Translations under genes and position numbers: made by a program
In this document: one piece after another, positions 17,440-25,937 of the stretch
Position numbering within the stretch: position 1 is the first letter of the stretch
How the letters are laid out: each line of letters begins with the position of its first letter
The notes under the pieces: generated by a model
The model's input: the letters and a program-made list of their open reading frames with translations, nothing else
Database searches by the model: none
Told to the model about the DNA's origin: nothing
DNA from: TMED69 sp964642505
GTDB lineage: Bacteria > Pseudomonadota > Gammaproteobacteria > Ga0077536
Assembly: GCA_964642505.1 (NCBI GenBank)
Contig: CAZXQY010000011.1
Coordinates: 1 to 40,341 of the forward strand
Length of the DNA: 40,341 nucleotides
Direction: 5' to 3'

Positions 17440-18228
17440 GCCGAAACTTCTTTTCATAAAATATAAGCAAAGAAAAGTTAGTCCAACGATGAAAATAACT
17501 ATAATGCTAAAAGCATCGGACAAATTAACGTCACTTACTCCCAAGAAGCCATATCGAAAAGCGTTTACCATATACAGAACGGGGTTCAATAGTGATATTT
17601 CCTTCCAAAAAGGGGGTAATAGGTCGATCGAATAGAATATGCCCCCCAAATAAGTCAGTGGGGTTAAAACAAAGGTGGGTACAATAGCTATATCATCAAA
17701 GTTTCTGGCGAAAATTCCATTTATAAACCCTAATAGCGAAAACAGGGTGGCTGTTAGTAGTACGACTGTTAAGGCTACCGACAGCGAGTGAATCTTTAGG
17801 GGAGTAAAACAAAGAGCGACGCCAGTTACTATTAAACCTACTAGAAGGCCTCGGCAGACTCCTCCCCCAACATAGCCAGCTAAGATTATTATATTCGGAG
17901 TGGGTGAAACCAGAATTTCCTCTATATGCTTTTGAAATTTAGCTCCGAAGAAAGAAGAAACGACGTTTCCATAAGTGTTTGTGATGATTGACATCATTAT
18001 AATCCCGGGTGCGATGTACGACATGTAGTTGATACCAGACATTTCACCTATGCGTTTGCCGATTACGCTTCCAAAGATAACGAAATACAAAGACATCGTT
18101 ATTGCGGGCGGTAATAATGTTTGTAACCAAATTCGGAGAAAGCGGTTTAGTTCTTTTCCCAGAATAGTTCGGAAGCTAACTAGCCAAACTTTACTCCAGT
18201 TTTCACGTGAGTTGCTGTCTCTATTCAT
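17428..18228 (-). CDS. yadH: ABC-2 type transporter permease (YadH-like)
   Basis: This is the membrane subunit of an ABC-2 exporter. The 266 residues form about six hydrophobic helices. Segments that closely resemble E. coli YadH include RIWLQTLLPPAITMSLYFVIFG, ISYMSYIAPGIIMMSIIT-like runs (here YMSYIAPGIIMMS), SSFFGAKFQKHIEEILVSPTP, GYVGGGVCRGLLVG and TFVLTPLTYLGGIFYS. The substrate of the YadGH family is not established. Its ATG lies 8 nt inside the 3' end of the upstream ATPase gene, so the two form an operon. The pair lies on the opposite strand to its neighbours and separates dat from ybeD. Confidence 0.92.
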   Translation of the reverse strand: MNRDSNSRENWSKVWLVSFRTILGKELNRFLRIWLQTLLPPAITMSLYFVIFGSVIGKRIGEMSGINYMSYIAPGIIMMSIITNTYGNVVSSFFGAKFQKHIEEILVSPTPNIIILAGYVGGGVCRGLLVGLIVTGVALCFTPLKIHSLSVALTVVLLTATLFSLLGFINGIFARNFDDIAIVPTFVLTPLTYLGGIFYSIDLLPPFWKEISLLNPVLYMVNAFRYGFLGVSDVNLSDAFSIIVIFIVGLTFLCLYFMKRSFGLRS

Positions 18229-19135
18229 TCCCGTTCACCAAGTCCAAAAATAATTTTTCTAGGCGATTGCTTTTATTTCTCATGCTTTTTACGTTTATCC
18301 CATTTTGAGATAAATTTTCAAAGATTTTATTTAGGTCAGTCCCTTTTGCAACAGTAAGCTCAAATCGTAGATCATCGATCGCCAGGGCTTTGGCTGATTC
18401 CAGTTTCGGCAGTTGGCGATATTTTTCTTCGCAATCAAAGATAAAACTTTCCGAATTTCTCTTGGACAAGAGGTTCCTCATACTCGTATCCACAATGATC
18501 GATCCCGAATCTATTATTGCTACGTTTTCGCACATTTGTTCTGCCTCTTCTAGATAGTGCGTAGTCAAGATGATAGTTGTTCCCGAATTATTTAGTTCGC
18601 GTAGAAAGTCCCACATAGCTTGTCTAATCTCTATGTCAACTCCTGCGGTAGGCTCGTCGAGCAATAGAAGCTTTGGTTTGTGTATTAGCGCTCTAGCGAT
18701 CATTAGGCGTCTTTTCATTCCTCCCGATAAAGTCCTGGATATGTCGTAACGTAGATCCCAAAGTTTTAACTGATCCAGGAAGTATTCGGAACGTTCCGCA
18801 GCTTCTTTTTTTGATATTCCGTAAAATCCCGCTTGGTTGATCAATATCTCCATAAGAGTCTCAAATTGTGAAAAATTCACTTCTTGAGGTACGATGCCGA
18901 TTTTTGATTTAGCCAAAGCAAAATTTTTATCGATGTCTGTTCCAAAGATTTTGACGGTCCCTGAGGTTTTAGTAATAAGTGAACAAACTATTCCAATAAG
19001 GGTAGATTTTCCGGCCCCATTAGGACCTAACAATGCAAAAAAATCTCCATCCTTTACCTTTAGATCAATGCTTTTCAGAGCACGTGTGCCATTGCCGTAG
19101 GTTTTCCCCAGTGATTCTATAGTTAACGCGTGCAT
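18221..19135 (-). CDS. yadG: ABC transporter ATP-binding protein (YadG-like)
   Basis: This is the nucleotide-binding subunit that drives the YadH-like permease. The 304 residues carry Walker A (LGPNGAGKST, residues 37-46), the Q-loop VPQEVNF, the signature LSGGMKRRLMIARAL, Walker B LLLLDEPTAG and the H-loop TTHYLEEAEQ. The C-terminal part (about 220-304) ends SMRNKSNRLEKLFLDLVNG, a tail that resembles E. coli YadG closely. The start is the ATG at 19135 with only a weak GGA ribosome-binding site. It diverges from ybeD across about 210 bp. Confidence 0.93.
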   Translation of the reverse strand: MHALTIESLGKTYGNGTRALKSIDLKVKDGDFFALLGPNGAGKSTLIGIVCSLITKTSGTVKIFGTDIDKNFALAKSKIGIVPQEVNFSQFETLMEILINQAGFYGISKKEAAERSEYFLDQLKLWDLRYDISRTLSGGMKRRLMIARALIHKPKLLLLDEPTAGVDIEIRQAMWDFLRELNNSGTTIILTTHYLEEAEQMCENVAIIDSGSIIVDTSMRNLLSKRNSESFIFDCEEKYRQLPKLESAKALAIDDLRFELTVAKGTDLNKIFENLSQNGINVKSMRNKSNRLEKLFLDLVNGNE

Positions 19136-19286
19136 TAATGTTTTTCCACAGTCGTCAGATATTTTTACGAAGCGGTAATTAGATTCTCAGTCCAGTATTT
19201 AGGTCTTAGCTTTAACATCACTAGTATACCAACTTAATCTAAAAGCCGTAATGTGGCCGTGGAAATGAGAAAATATGTTAGGCTGG

Positions 19287-19292
19287 TATTAT
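19287..19292 (+). promoter_or_regulatory. Possible extended -10 promoter for ybeD-lipB-lipA
   Basis: TATTAT is preceded by TGG at 19284-19286, which makes an extended -10 element (TGnTATnnT type). No good -35 lies 17 bp upstream, which is tolerable for an extended -10. It lies 55 bp before the ybeD start and is the best promoter-like sequence in the divergent yadG-ybeD gap. This is inferred from sequence only. Confidence 0.35.
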
Positions 19293-19347
19293 ACGTTAAC
19301 TTAGGGAAATAAATTGCGAAAAAAGATTATCAAGGCGATGGGCTTGG

Positions 19348-19617
19348 ATGAGTGTAAGCTCTGATAATGGCGTTGAATTTCCGTGTAATTTCCCGATAAA
19401 GGTCATCGGTAGAAATAGCGGCAATTTGATGGAATTAGTGATTTCTGTGATTCGTGCTCACATGCCAGGTTTCCAGCCGCAGTCGATTAGTAGCAGAGAA
19501 AGCGTTCAAGGGAAATATGTTTCCGTGACTGTAATCGTAAGAGCGACTGATCGATTGGATCTAGACGAAATTTATCGAGAGCTGTCAAACAACCAGAAAG
19601 TCATTATGGTTTTATGA
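19348..19617 (+). CDS. ybeD: DUF493 family protein YbeD
   Basis: This small ACT-like ferredoxin-fold protein (89 aa) of the DUF493 family is conserved upstream of lipB in many proteobacteria; its molecular role is not settled. Visible family features are EFPCNFPIKVIGRNSGNL near the start, GKYVSVTVIVRATDR in the middle and IYRELSNNQKVIMVL at the end. Its stop overlaps the lipB start (ATGA at 19614-19617), supporting a ybeD-lipB-lipA operon. Confidence 0.92.
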   Translation: MSVSSDNGVEFPCNFPIKVIGRNSGNLMELVISVIRAHMPGFQPQSISSRESVQGKYVSVTVIVRATDRLDLDEIYRELSNNQKVIMVL

Positions 19618-20273
19618 GGGTGGTATCTAGAAAAATAGGTCTTGTCGATTATGAAGTTTGCTGGGAAGCGATGCGTAGTTTTAACAAGAGCCGAACGGAT
19701 GCAGATTTAGACGAAGTCTGGACTGTAGAGCATTGTTCTGTATATACGCTAGGTAAGACGTCGGGTTTAGGTGGGGCCCCGTCTTTTGAACGAGGAATCC
19801 CGGTAGTCAAGAGTGATAGAGGTGGAAAAATCACGTATCATGGTAGAGGTCAACTGATCCTTTATGTGCTCCTGAATGTCCGACGGATTGGTGTTGGTCC
19901 CAAAGAGTTCGTGATTCTATTAGAGAAGGGAATCATTGATTATCTCCTAACTTTTGGCATCAATGCCACTGGGCGACGGGACGCCCCTGGTGTCTATGTA
20001 AGAAACAAAAAGATCGCGTCACTTGGCCTGCGGTTTGCAAATGGCTGCAGCTATCATGGGCTTGCGTTAAACGTGGATATGGATATGGCACCTTTCGGGC
20101 TGATCGATCCTTGTGGCATAGAAGGTTTGGACATGACGCAATTATCGGATTACGGTGTTAAAAGCGATTTAGAGACGGTATCTGTCGGCCTGAGGCAAAA
20201 AATTTATGAACGGATATACCCCGGTACGACTGTACTGGAAATTCTTGCCGAAGGGTTTCCTGGCAAGGTATGA
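19614..20273 (+). CDS. lipB: Octanoyl-[acyl-carrier-protein]:protein octanoyltransferase LipB
   Basis: LipB moves octanoate from acyl-ACP to the lipoyl domains of 2-oxoacid dehydrogenases and GcvH, the first step of lipoate synthesis. The 219 residues include SDRGGKITYHGRGQL, the catalytic Lys133 in KKIASLGLR and the nucleophilic Cys145 in GCSYHGLALNVDMD. The length is normal. It overlaps ybeD by 4 nt and lies 14 nt before lipA, which adds the sulfurs to the octanoyl chain. Confidence 0.96.
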   Translation: MRVVSRKIGLVDYEVCWEAMRSFNKSRTDADLDEVWTVEHCSVYTLGKTSGLGGAPSFERGIPVVKSDRGGKITYHGRGQLILYVLLNVRRIGVGPKEFVILLEKGIIDYLLTFGINATGRRDAPGVYVRNKKIASLGLRFANGCSYHGLALNVDMDMAPFGLIDPCGIEGLDMTQLSDYGVKSDLETVSVGLRQKIYERIYPGTTVLEILAEGFPGKV

Positions 20274-20287
20274 TATAGGACCTTATT

Positions 20288-21241
20288 ATGTCTAGTTCAA
20301 CGAAGAGACCGACTAGGAGCCAACGAGGAGAAGAAAAGCTTTCTCGAATTCCTGTCAAAGTCCAAGCGGCGCCGAAATTAAAAAAACCACCTTGGCTTAA
20401 AGTCTCTGCCCCAAGTGGGAGTAAGGTTGGGGAACTAAAAACACTTCTAAGAGCTAAGGGACTTAACACAGTCTGTGAGCAGGCGTCGTGCCCTAATTTA
20501 GGCGAGTGTTTCTCAGGAGGCACCGCTACATTTATGACGATGGGAAACTTTTGTACTCGTAGATGTCCCTTTTGTGATGTGGCTCATGGCAGACCAGATG
20601 CGCTTGATCCATTAGAACCGATTCGGATAGCGGAAGCTGCGGAAGGCATGCGATTGCGATATATCGTTATAACATCAGTGGACAGGGATGATCTACGTGA
20701 CGGAGGAGCAGGTCATTTTACCGATTGTGTAAAAGCTGTTCGAGCTCGAGTGGAGGACATAAAAATAGAGATTTTAGTGCCTGACTTCAGAGGAAGATTA
20801 GACCGCGCGTTGAATATCTTGATGGAAGGTCCTCCGGATGTCTTCAACCACAATATAGAGACAGTCCGCTCTCTTTATCGAAGCGTTCGGCCTGGTTCAG
20901 ATTACGATTGGTCTCTTAGATTGATCAGAGAATTTAAACGAAGGGTGCCCGACGTCCTGACTAAGTCTGGTTTAATGCTGGGCTTAGGTGAAAGCATCGA
21001 GGAGGTGAAGTTAGCTCTTCGTGACCTCAAAAAACACGACTGCGATATGATTACGCTAGGCCAGTATCTTCAACCAAGCCAATATCATCTTCCGGTAATT
21101 CGGTTTGTGGAACCTAAAGAATTTGACGAATTAGCCCGATTTGGCCGTTCTTTAGGGTTCTTAAATGTTGCAAGTGGACCACTGGTACGCTCCTCCTATC
21201 ACGCCGATGCGCAAGTGAAAGAAGGTTACAGGGCTCTTTAG
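20288..21241 (+). CDS. lipA: Lipoyl synthase LipA
   Basis: LipA is a radical SAM enzyme that inserts two sulfur atoms into protein-bound octanoyl groups. Both iron-sulfur sites are visible: the auxiliary cluster cysteines 63, 68 and 74 in CEQASCPNLGEC, and the SAM-cluster cysteines 89, 93 and 96 in CTRRCPFC. The C-terminal RSSYHA motif, whose Ser ligates the auxiliary cluster, is present. The 317-residue length is typical. It is the last gene of the ybeD-lipB-lipA unit and ends 6 nt from the convergent xseA stop. Confidence 0.97.
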   Translation: MSSSTKRPTRSQRGEEKLSRIPVKVQAAPKLKKPPWLKVSAPSGSKVGELKTLLRAKGLNTVCEQASCPNLGECFSGGTATFMTMGNFCTRRCPFCDVAHGRPDALDPLEPIRIAEAAEGMRLRYIVITSVDRDDLRDGGAGHFTDCVKAVRARVEDIKIEILVPDFRGRLDRALNILMEGPPDVFNHNIETVRSLYRSVRPGSDYDWSLRLIREFKRRVPDVLTKSGLMLGLGESIEEVKLALRDLKKHDCDMITLGQYLQPSQYHLPVIRFVEPKEFDELARFGRSLGFLNVASGPLVRSSYHADAQVKEGYRAL

Positions 21242-21247
21242 AAAAGT

Positions 21248-22606
21248 TTATTCCGGTTCAGTCGATTTGACAGTAGAAATTACCTTTCCGACATGAAGCG
21301 TTGTTCTAATTGTCTGTTTTAGAGTGAGACGGCTCGAGTCTGTAATGATTTTACCACTTTGATCCCGAACGATGGAGTAACCCCTCGCCAGAGTGCGCTC
21401 ATGTCCTAGATTATTTAGGTTTGAATTTAGATGATGGTGTTTCACAACCCATTCTCCAACTCGGATTCGAATTGTATTCGTCAAGTAGTCGCTTAGACCG
21501 GCAATTCGTTCAGCAGTTTGTAGATGTTGCTTTCGAGGAGAAAGAATTCGCAAACGAGAAGTTAAATGTTGATACTTTAACTTTCGGACCTGTAAATAAA
21601 ATTCAATTTTACGAATTAATTGCTTAAGCATATCGTCGGTTAGCTGAAATCTCATTTCAAGGTCTTTTTTCGGATGTTTAATTCTGGCGGACAAGGCTGA
21701 GGCTTGTTGTGAGTTCAGACTAATTTGGAGTCTTGCAGAACTAATCAAGCGCTTTGTAAAAGACTTAAGTTGACTACTGGCAGCTTCCACATCGGGGGTT
21801 ACCAATTCAGCCGCTGCCGAAGGCGTCGGAGCCCGGAGATCGGCTACCAAATCAGATATAGTTAAGTCAATTTCATGTCCAATACCACTTACCAACGGTA
21901 GCTCCGACTTAAAAATACTTTGCGCTACGACTTCTTCATTAAATGGCCACAAGTCTTCGAGAGATCCACCTCCTCTTCCTAAAATAAGCACGTCGCATTC
22001 GTTTCGCTCATTAGCAACTAGAATGGACCGTGCTATCTCTGGGGCGGCAAGGTCTCCTTGTACGGCACAGGGATAGATGATTGCCGGAATGGTCGGACAT
22101 CTGCGCTTTATAATTGTCAGTATATCTCTTATAGCAGCACCGCTCGGCGAGGTGATGATTCCTATCTTTTTTGGCCATGTTGGAATCGGTTTTTTCTTGT
22201 CTTTGTCAAAAAGGCCAGCTTTTTCTAGTTTTTGTTGGAGTGCCTCGAATTTCGCTCTCAGAAGGCCATCTCCAGATAGTTCCAGACTATCCACGATTAA
22301 TTGATAGTCGCCTCTTATTGTATAAACACTGGTCAATCCAAATGCCACGACTTCTAAGCCATTCTCAGGTCTAAACCCCTTGGCTCCAGGTTTATTTCTA
22401 AACATCGCACAACGAATTTGGGATTTGTTGTCTTTTAACGAGAAATAAATATGCCCAGAGGAAGGGGTAGCTAAGTTAGATATCTCTCCTCGGACCGATA
22501 TTAGGCCGATTTCTTCTTCCAAAACGGTTTGAACCAAGTCATTTAGCTCGCTGACGCTAAATACAGGTTTTGTAGGCTCGGAAAAAGCTCTTATGTCTCT
22601 ATGCAC
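21248..22606 (-). CDS. xseA: Exodeoxyribonuclease VII large subunit
   Basis: XseA is the catalytic subunit of exonuclease VII, which degrades single-stranded DNA from both ends. The 452 residues have the N-terminal OB-fold (about 1-110; VFSVSELNDLVQTVLEEE, SSGHIYFSLKDNKSQIRCAMF), then the catalytic core with GIITSPSGAAIRDIL, CDVLILGRGGGSLEDLWPFNEE and LRAPTPSAAAEL. A helical region follows, and the tail has LARGYSIVRD. The start is a GTG at 22606 without an obvious Shine-Dalgarno. The small subunit xseB is not in this window. The gene diverges from guaB. Confidence 0.95.
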   Translation of the reverse strand: MHRDIRAFSEPTKPVFSVSELNDLVQTVLEEEIGLISVRGEISNLATPSSGHIYFSLKDNKSQIRCAMFRNKPGAKGFRPENGLEVVAFGLTSVYTIRGDYQLIVDSLELSGDGLLRAKFEALQQKLEKAGLFDKDKKKPIPTWPKKIGIITSPSGAAIRDILTIIKRRCPTIPAIIYPCAVQGDLAAPEIARSILVANERNECDVLILGRGGGSLEDLWPFNEEVVAQSIFKSELPLVSGIGHEIDLTISDLVADLRAPTPSAAAELVTPDVEAASSQLKSFTKRLISSARLQISLNSQQASALSARIKHPKKDLEMRFQLTDDMLKQLIRKIEFYLQVRKLKYQHLTSRLRILSPRKQHLQTAERIAGLSDYLTNTIRIRVGEWVVKHHHLNSNLNNLGHERTLARGYSIVRDQSGKIITDSSRLTLKQTIRTTLHVGKVISTVKSTEPE

Positions 22607-22615
22607 TGTTTTGGA

Positions 22616-22644
22616 TTTACTGGTAACCTTTTAATCCATATAAT
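22616..22644 (+). promoter_or_regulatory. Probable sigma-70 promoter of guaB-guaA
   Basis: A -35-like TTTACT (22616-22621; four of six consensus bases) is followed, with an ideal 17-bp spacer, by a perfect TATAAT (22639-22644). The predicted start of transcription is about 28 nt before the guaB ATG. The -35 lies only 10 bp beyond the xseA start codon on the other strand, so the two divergent genes share a very short control region. Confidence 0.62.
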
Positions 22645-22678
22645 TGTACCTATTATTGTACAAAATACGAGAATCCTC

Positions 22679-24142
22679 ATGCGTCTCGCTAAAGAAGGCC
22701 TTACTTTTGATGATGTCCTGCTGCTACCAGACTACTCTGACGTACTTCCAAGGGAAGTCGATCTAACCTCTATACTGTCAAGGGGAATAAAGTTAAATAT
22801 CCCTATTGTTTCCGCTGCCATGGACACGGTCACAGAGTCGAGGCTCGCTATAACTCTAGCCCAAGAAGGCGGAATCGGGGTTATCCATAAGAACATGAGC
22901 TGTGATGAGCAGTCGGTTCAAGTTCGGAATGTTAAAAAATTTGAAAGCGGTGTGATTCGAGATCCGATCACAACCTCGCCTGGAACGTCTATTGGAGCTG
23001 TCGTCGAATTAACGAGGTCCAACGGTATTTCAGGAGTGCCGGTCGTAGAAGATGGTATGTTGGTTGGTATAGTTACGAATAGAGATCTAAGATTTGAGAC
23101 TCGCTTCGACGCACCTGTCAGCGAAGTCATGACCCCCAAAAAGAGATTGATAACAGTTGAGGAAAATGCGAAAAAGGAAGAGGTGATGTCTCTTCTCCAT
23201 AGAAATAGGATCGAGAAAGTTTTGGTCATAAATGGAGATTATGAATTGAGAGGGCTAATAACGGTCAAAGACATTCAAAAAGCCGATGATTTTCCGAATG
23301 CTTGTAAGGATGAAGACGAGCGACTTCGAGTGGGGGCGGCCGTTGGCGTAGGAGAAGACACTATCGAACGAGTAGAGGCTTTGATTGATGCTGGTGTGGA
23401 CGTGCTAGTTGTCGATACGGCCCATGGGCACTCAAAGGGAGTTATCTCTACTGTAAGGACAATAAAGAAGAAATTCCCTGATATACAGGTTATCGGAGGA
23501 AACATTGCGACCGCAGCAGCTGCAAAATGTTTGGCGGATGCCGGGGTAGATGCTATCAAAGTTGGTATTGGCCCCGGTTCTATTTGCACCACACGGATAG
23601 TTACTGGAGTGGGAGTTCCTCAGATAACTGCGGTGGCTGATGTTGCGGAGACCTTGAAAGGGCGAGAAATTCCAATAATATCTGATGGGGGTGTGCGTTA
23701 CTCAGGAGATATCGCAAAAGTACTAGCGGCAGGTGCCTCTTGCGTAATGGTTGGTTCTCTTTTTGCAGGGACCGAGGAAGCACCTGGTGAGGTGGAACTT
23801 TATCAAGGCAGGTCGTATAAAACTTACAGGGGAATGGGCTCACTAGGTGCGATGGCTCAAATGTACGGTTCCGCTGACAGATACTTCCAAACGGCAGATG
23901 AGCTAGAAAAATTAGTGCCTGAAGGGATAGAAGGTAGGGTTCCCTACAAGGGATCATTGAGCACAGTTATATATCAGATTCTTGGAGGGATTAGAGCAGC
24001 CATGGGGTATACTGGATGCAAAGACATGAACGAGTTTCGCTCAAAACCGCAATTCTTGAAAGTAACGGCTGCTAGTATGAAGGAAAGCCATGCGCATGAC
24101 GTTCAAATTACTAAAGAAGCACCAAATTATCGGCTGGATTAG
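22679..24142 (+). CDS. guaB: Inosine-5'-monophosphate dehydrogenase
   Basis: GuaB oxidises IMP to XMP with NAD+, the rate-limiting step of guanine nucleotide synthesis. The product starts MRLAKEGLTFDDVLLLPDYS, the family N-terminus. Two CBS domains occupy about residues 90-205, followed by GGNIATAAAAKCLADAG, the catalytic Cys303 in GPGSICTTRIVTG, and the flap and potassium-site region near YRGMGSLGAM. From ATG 22679 it is 487 aa, the usual length; the frame stays open upstream to 22601 but that part is not homologous and contains the predicted promoter. guaA follows after 29 bp. Confidence 0.97.
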   Translation: MRLAKEGLTFDDVLLLPDYSDVLPREVDLTSILSRGIKLNIPIVSAAMDTVTESRLAITLAQEGGIGVIHKNMSCDEQSVQVRNVKKFESGVIRDPITTSPGTSIGAVVELTRSNGISGVPVVEDGMLVGIVTNRDLRFETRFDAPVSEVMTPKKRLITVEENAKKEEVMSLLHRNRIEKVLVINGDYELRGLITVKDIQKADDFPNACKDEDERLRVGAAVGVGEDTIERVEALIDAGVDVLVVDTAHGHSKGVISTVRTIKKKFPDIQVIGGNIATAAAAKCLADAGVDAIKVGIGPGSICTTRIVTGVGVPQITAVADVAETLKGREIPIISDGGVRYSGDIAKVLAAGASCVMVGSLFAGTEEAPGEVELYQGRSYKTYRGMGSLGAMAQMYGSADRYFQTADELEKLVPEGIEGRVPYKGSLSTVIYQILGGIRAAMGYTGCKDMNEFRSKPQFLKVTAASMKESHAHDVQITKEAPNYRLD

Positions 24143-24171
24143 GAATAGTTTTAGAAATTTCAAACGTTTAA

Positions 24172-25743
24172 ATGCAATTAAATTCTGAAAGAATTCTAAT
24201 CGTAGATTACGGTTCTCAATACACACAGTTAATAGCTCGAAGAGTAAGGGAAGCCGGGGTTTACTGTGAAATTTTCTCTTCAAAATGTATGGAATCCAGA
24301 GTTAAACTTTTCGATCCTAAAGGTATTATCTTATCTGGTGGTCCGGATTCCGCAACGGAGAGTGATTTAGATTCTGAAGGACTGTCCTTCTACCTTAGTT
24401 TGGGAGTGCCTTTGTTGGGCATCTGTTTTGGCATGCAAAGCCTTGCCTTATTGTTAGGTGGGCAAGTGCAAAGTGCTAAAAATAAAGAGTTTGGATTTGC
24501 TCAAGTCCGAGCAAGAGGACATTCGCGTCTACTTAATGGCCTACAAGACGGTACCAATTCTAGAAAACATGGACTTTTAGATGTTTGGATGAGTCACGGT
24601 GATAGCGTTATTGAAATGCCCCCTGGTTTCAAAGTGATCGCTTCTACAGAAAATACTCCGATAGCGGGAATTGCGAACGAGTCTGAAAAGATATATGGCT
24701 TACAATTCCATCCAGAAGTTACTCACACTAAACAAGGTAAGGCTATTTTAGAGAGATTTTGTCTTGAAATTTGTGATTGCGAAAAATCTTGGGGCACTGA
24801 AGACTTCGTTCAAAAAAGTATACGATCTATTAAAGAAACAGTCGGTTCGGACAAAGTTTTATTGGGCCTTTCGGGAGGGGTAGATTCTTCAGTAGCTGCA
24901 ACTCTTCTGCACAGAGCTATTGGAGGGCAACTGATCTGCGTTTTTGTGGATAATGGGTTACTTAGGTTTCGTGAATCAGAACAGGTCATGGAAACGTTCA
25001 AAGATTCAATGGGCTTGGATGTGCGCTTGGTAAATGCCCGCGAAGAATTTCTTTTAGCTTTAAAAGGCGTAATCGATCCAGAAGAGAAAAGAAAAGTCAT
25101 CGGAAACAAGTTTGTGGAGATTTTTGAAAGAGAATCTAAAGACGTTAAAGGGGTAGAATGGTTGGCTCAGGGAACGATTTATCCAGATGTGATTGAATCA
25201 GCTGGCGACGGAGATGGAAGTCATGTAATAAAATCCCATCACAACGTGGGTGGTTTGCCCGAGAACATGAAAATGAAGTTGATTGAACCTTTGCGAAGTC
25301 TTTTTAAAGATGAGGTTCGAAAGGTTGGTCGAGCGTTAGATATACCTGATAGTTTAGTGTTTCGTCACCCTTTCCCCGGCCCAGGTTTAGGAGTTCGTGT
25401 GTTGGGAGAAATAAAACCAGAATATTTGGATATCCTGAGGTTGGCAGACCATATTTTTGTAGAGGAAATTCAAAAGGCCGGATTATATGATCGGATAAGC
25501 CAAGCCTTTGCGGTTTTTTTACCAGTCTTTTCTGTCGGAGTTAAGGGCGATGCTAGATCCTATGAGTATGTGGTTGCCCTACGAGCTGTTAAAACCGACG
25601 ATTTCATGACGGCCGAATGTGTGGATTTCGATCACGCTTTCCTAGACGGTGTTGTTCGGAAAATTATTAATCAGGTCCCTAGTATTTCTCGCGTCGTATA
25701 CGACGTAACTAGCAAACCTCCTGGGACCATTGAGTGGGAATAA
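24172..25743 (+). CDS. guaA: GMP synthase (glutamine-hydrolysing)
   Basis: GuaA converts XMP to GMP with ATP and glutamine. The N-terminal class I glutamine amidotransferase domain (about 1-200) has the nucleophile Cys85 in LLGICFGMQSLA and the His/Glu pair in LQFHPEVTHT. The ATP pyrophosphatase domain follows with the P-loop LGLSGGVDSSVAA. The C-terminal dimerisation domain ends ISRVVYDVTSKPPGTIEWE, the canonical terminus. The 523-residue length is standard. It probably shares the guaB transcript. Confidence 0.97.
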   Translation: MQLNSERILIVDYGSQYTQLIARRVREAGVYCEIFSSKCMESRVKLFDPKGIILSGGPDSATESDLDSEGLSFYLSLGVPLLGICFGMQSLALLLGGQVQSAKNKEFGFAQVRARGHSRLLNGLQDGTNSRKHGLLDVWMSHGDSVIEMPPGFKVIASTENTPIAGIANESEKIYGLQFHPEVTHTKQGKAILERFCLEICDCEKSWGTEDFVQKSIRSIKETVGSDKVLLGLSGGVDSSVAATLLHRAIGGQLICVFVDNGLLRFRESEQVMETFKDSMGLDVRLVNAREEFLLALKGVIDPEEKRKVIGNKFVEIFERESKDVKGVEWLAQGTIYPDVIESAGDGDGSHVIKSHHNVGGLPENMKMKLIEPLRSLFKDEVRKVGRALDIPDSLVFRHPFPGPGLGVRVLGEIKPEYLDILRLADHIFVEEIQKAGLYDRISQAFAVFLPVFSVGVKGDARSYEYVVALRAVKTDDFMTAECVDFDHAFLDGVVRKIINQVPSISRVVYDVTSKPPGTIEWE

Positions 25744-25937
25744 TCCACGGTCTACAGACTAAACCTTCCAGACCTAGAGATTTTCTTTTGATCATAGATT
25801 GGCACTAATTCTTTTATAAATCCCTATCTATTTTGTCGGTTTGTAGTGCTTTCATGAATTCGGTGTTTTTCCGATTGAAATATTTGAGTTAAAAAACGTA
25901 GAATTCTAATCATCAGAATCCGAAAAGGAGAAAAATT

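Noticed and set aside
22601..22678. Upstream extension of guaB frame by 26 codons
   Set aside because: The extra residues are not part of the IMPDH family and the stretch contains the predicted -35/-10.
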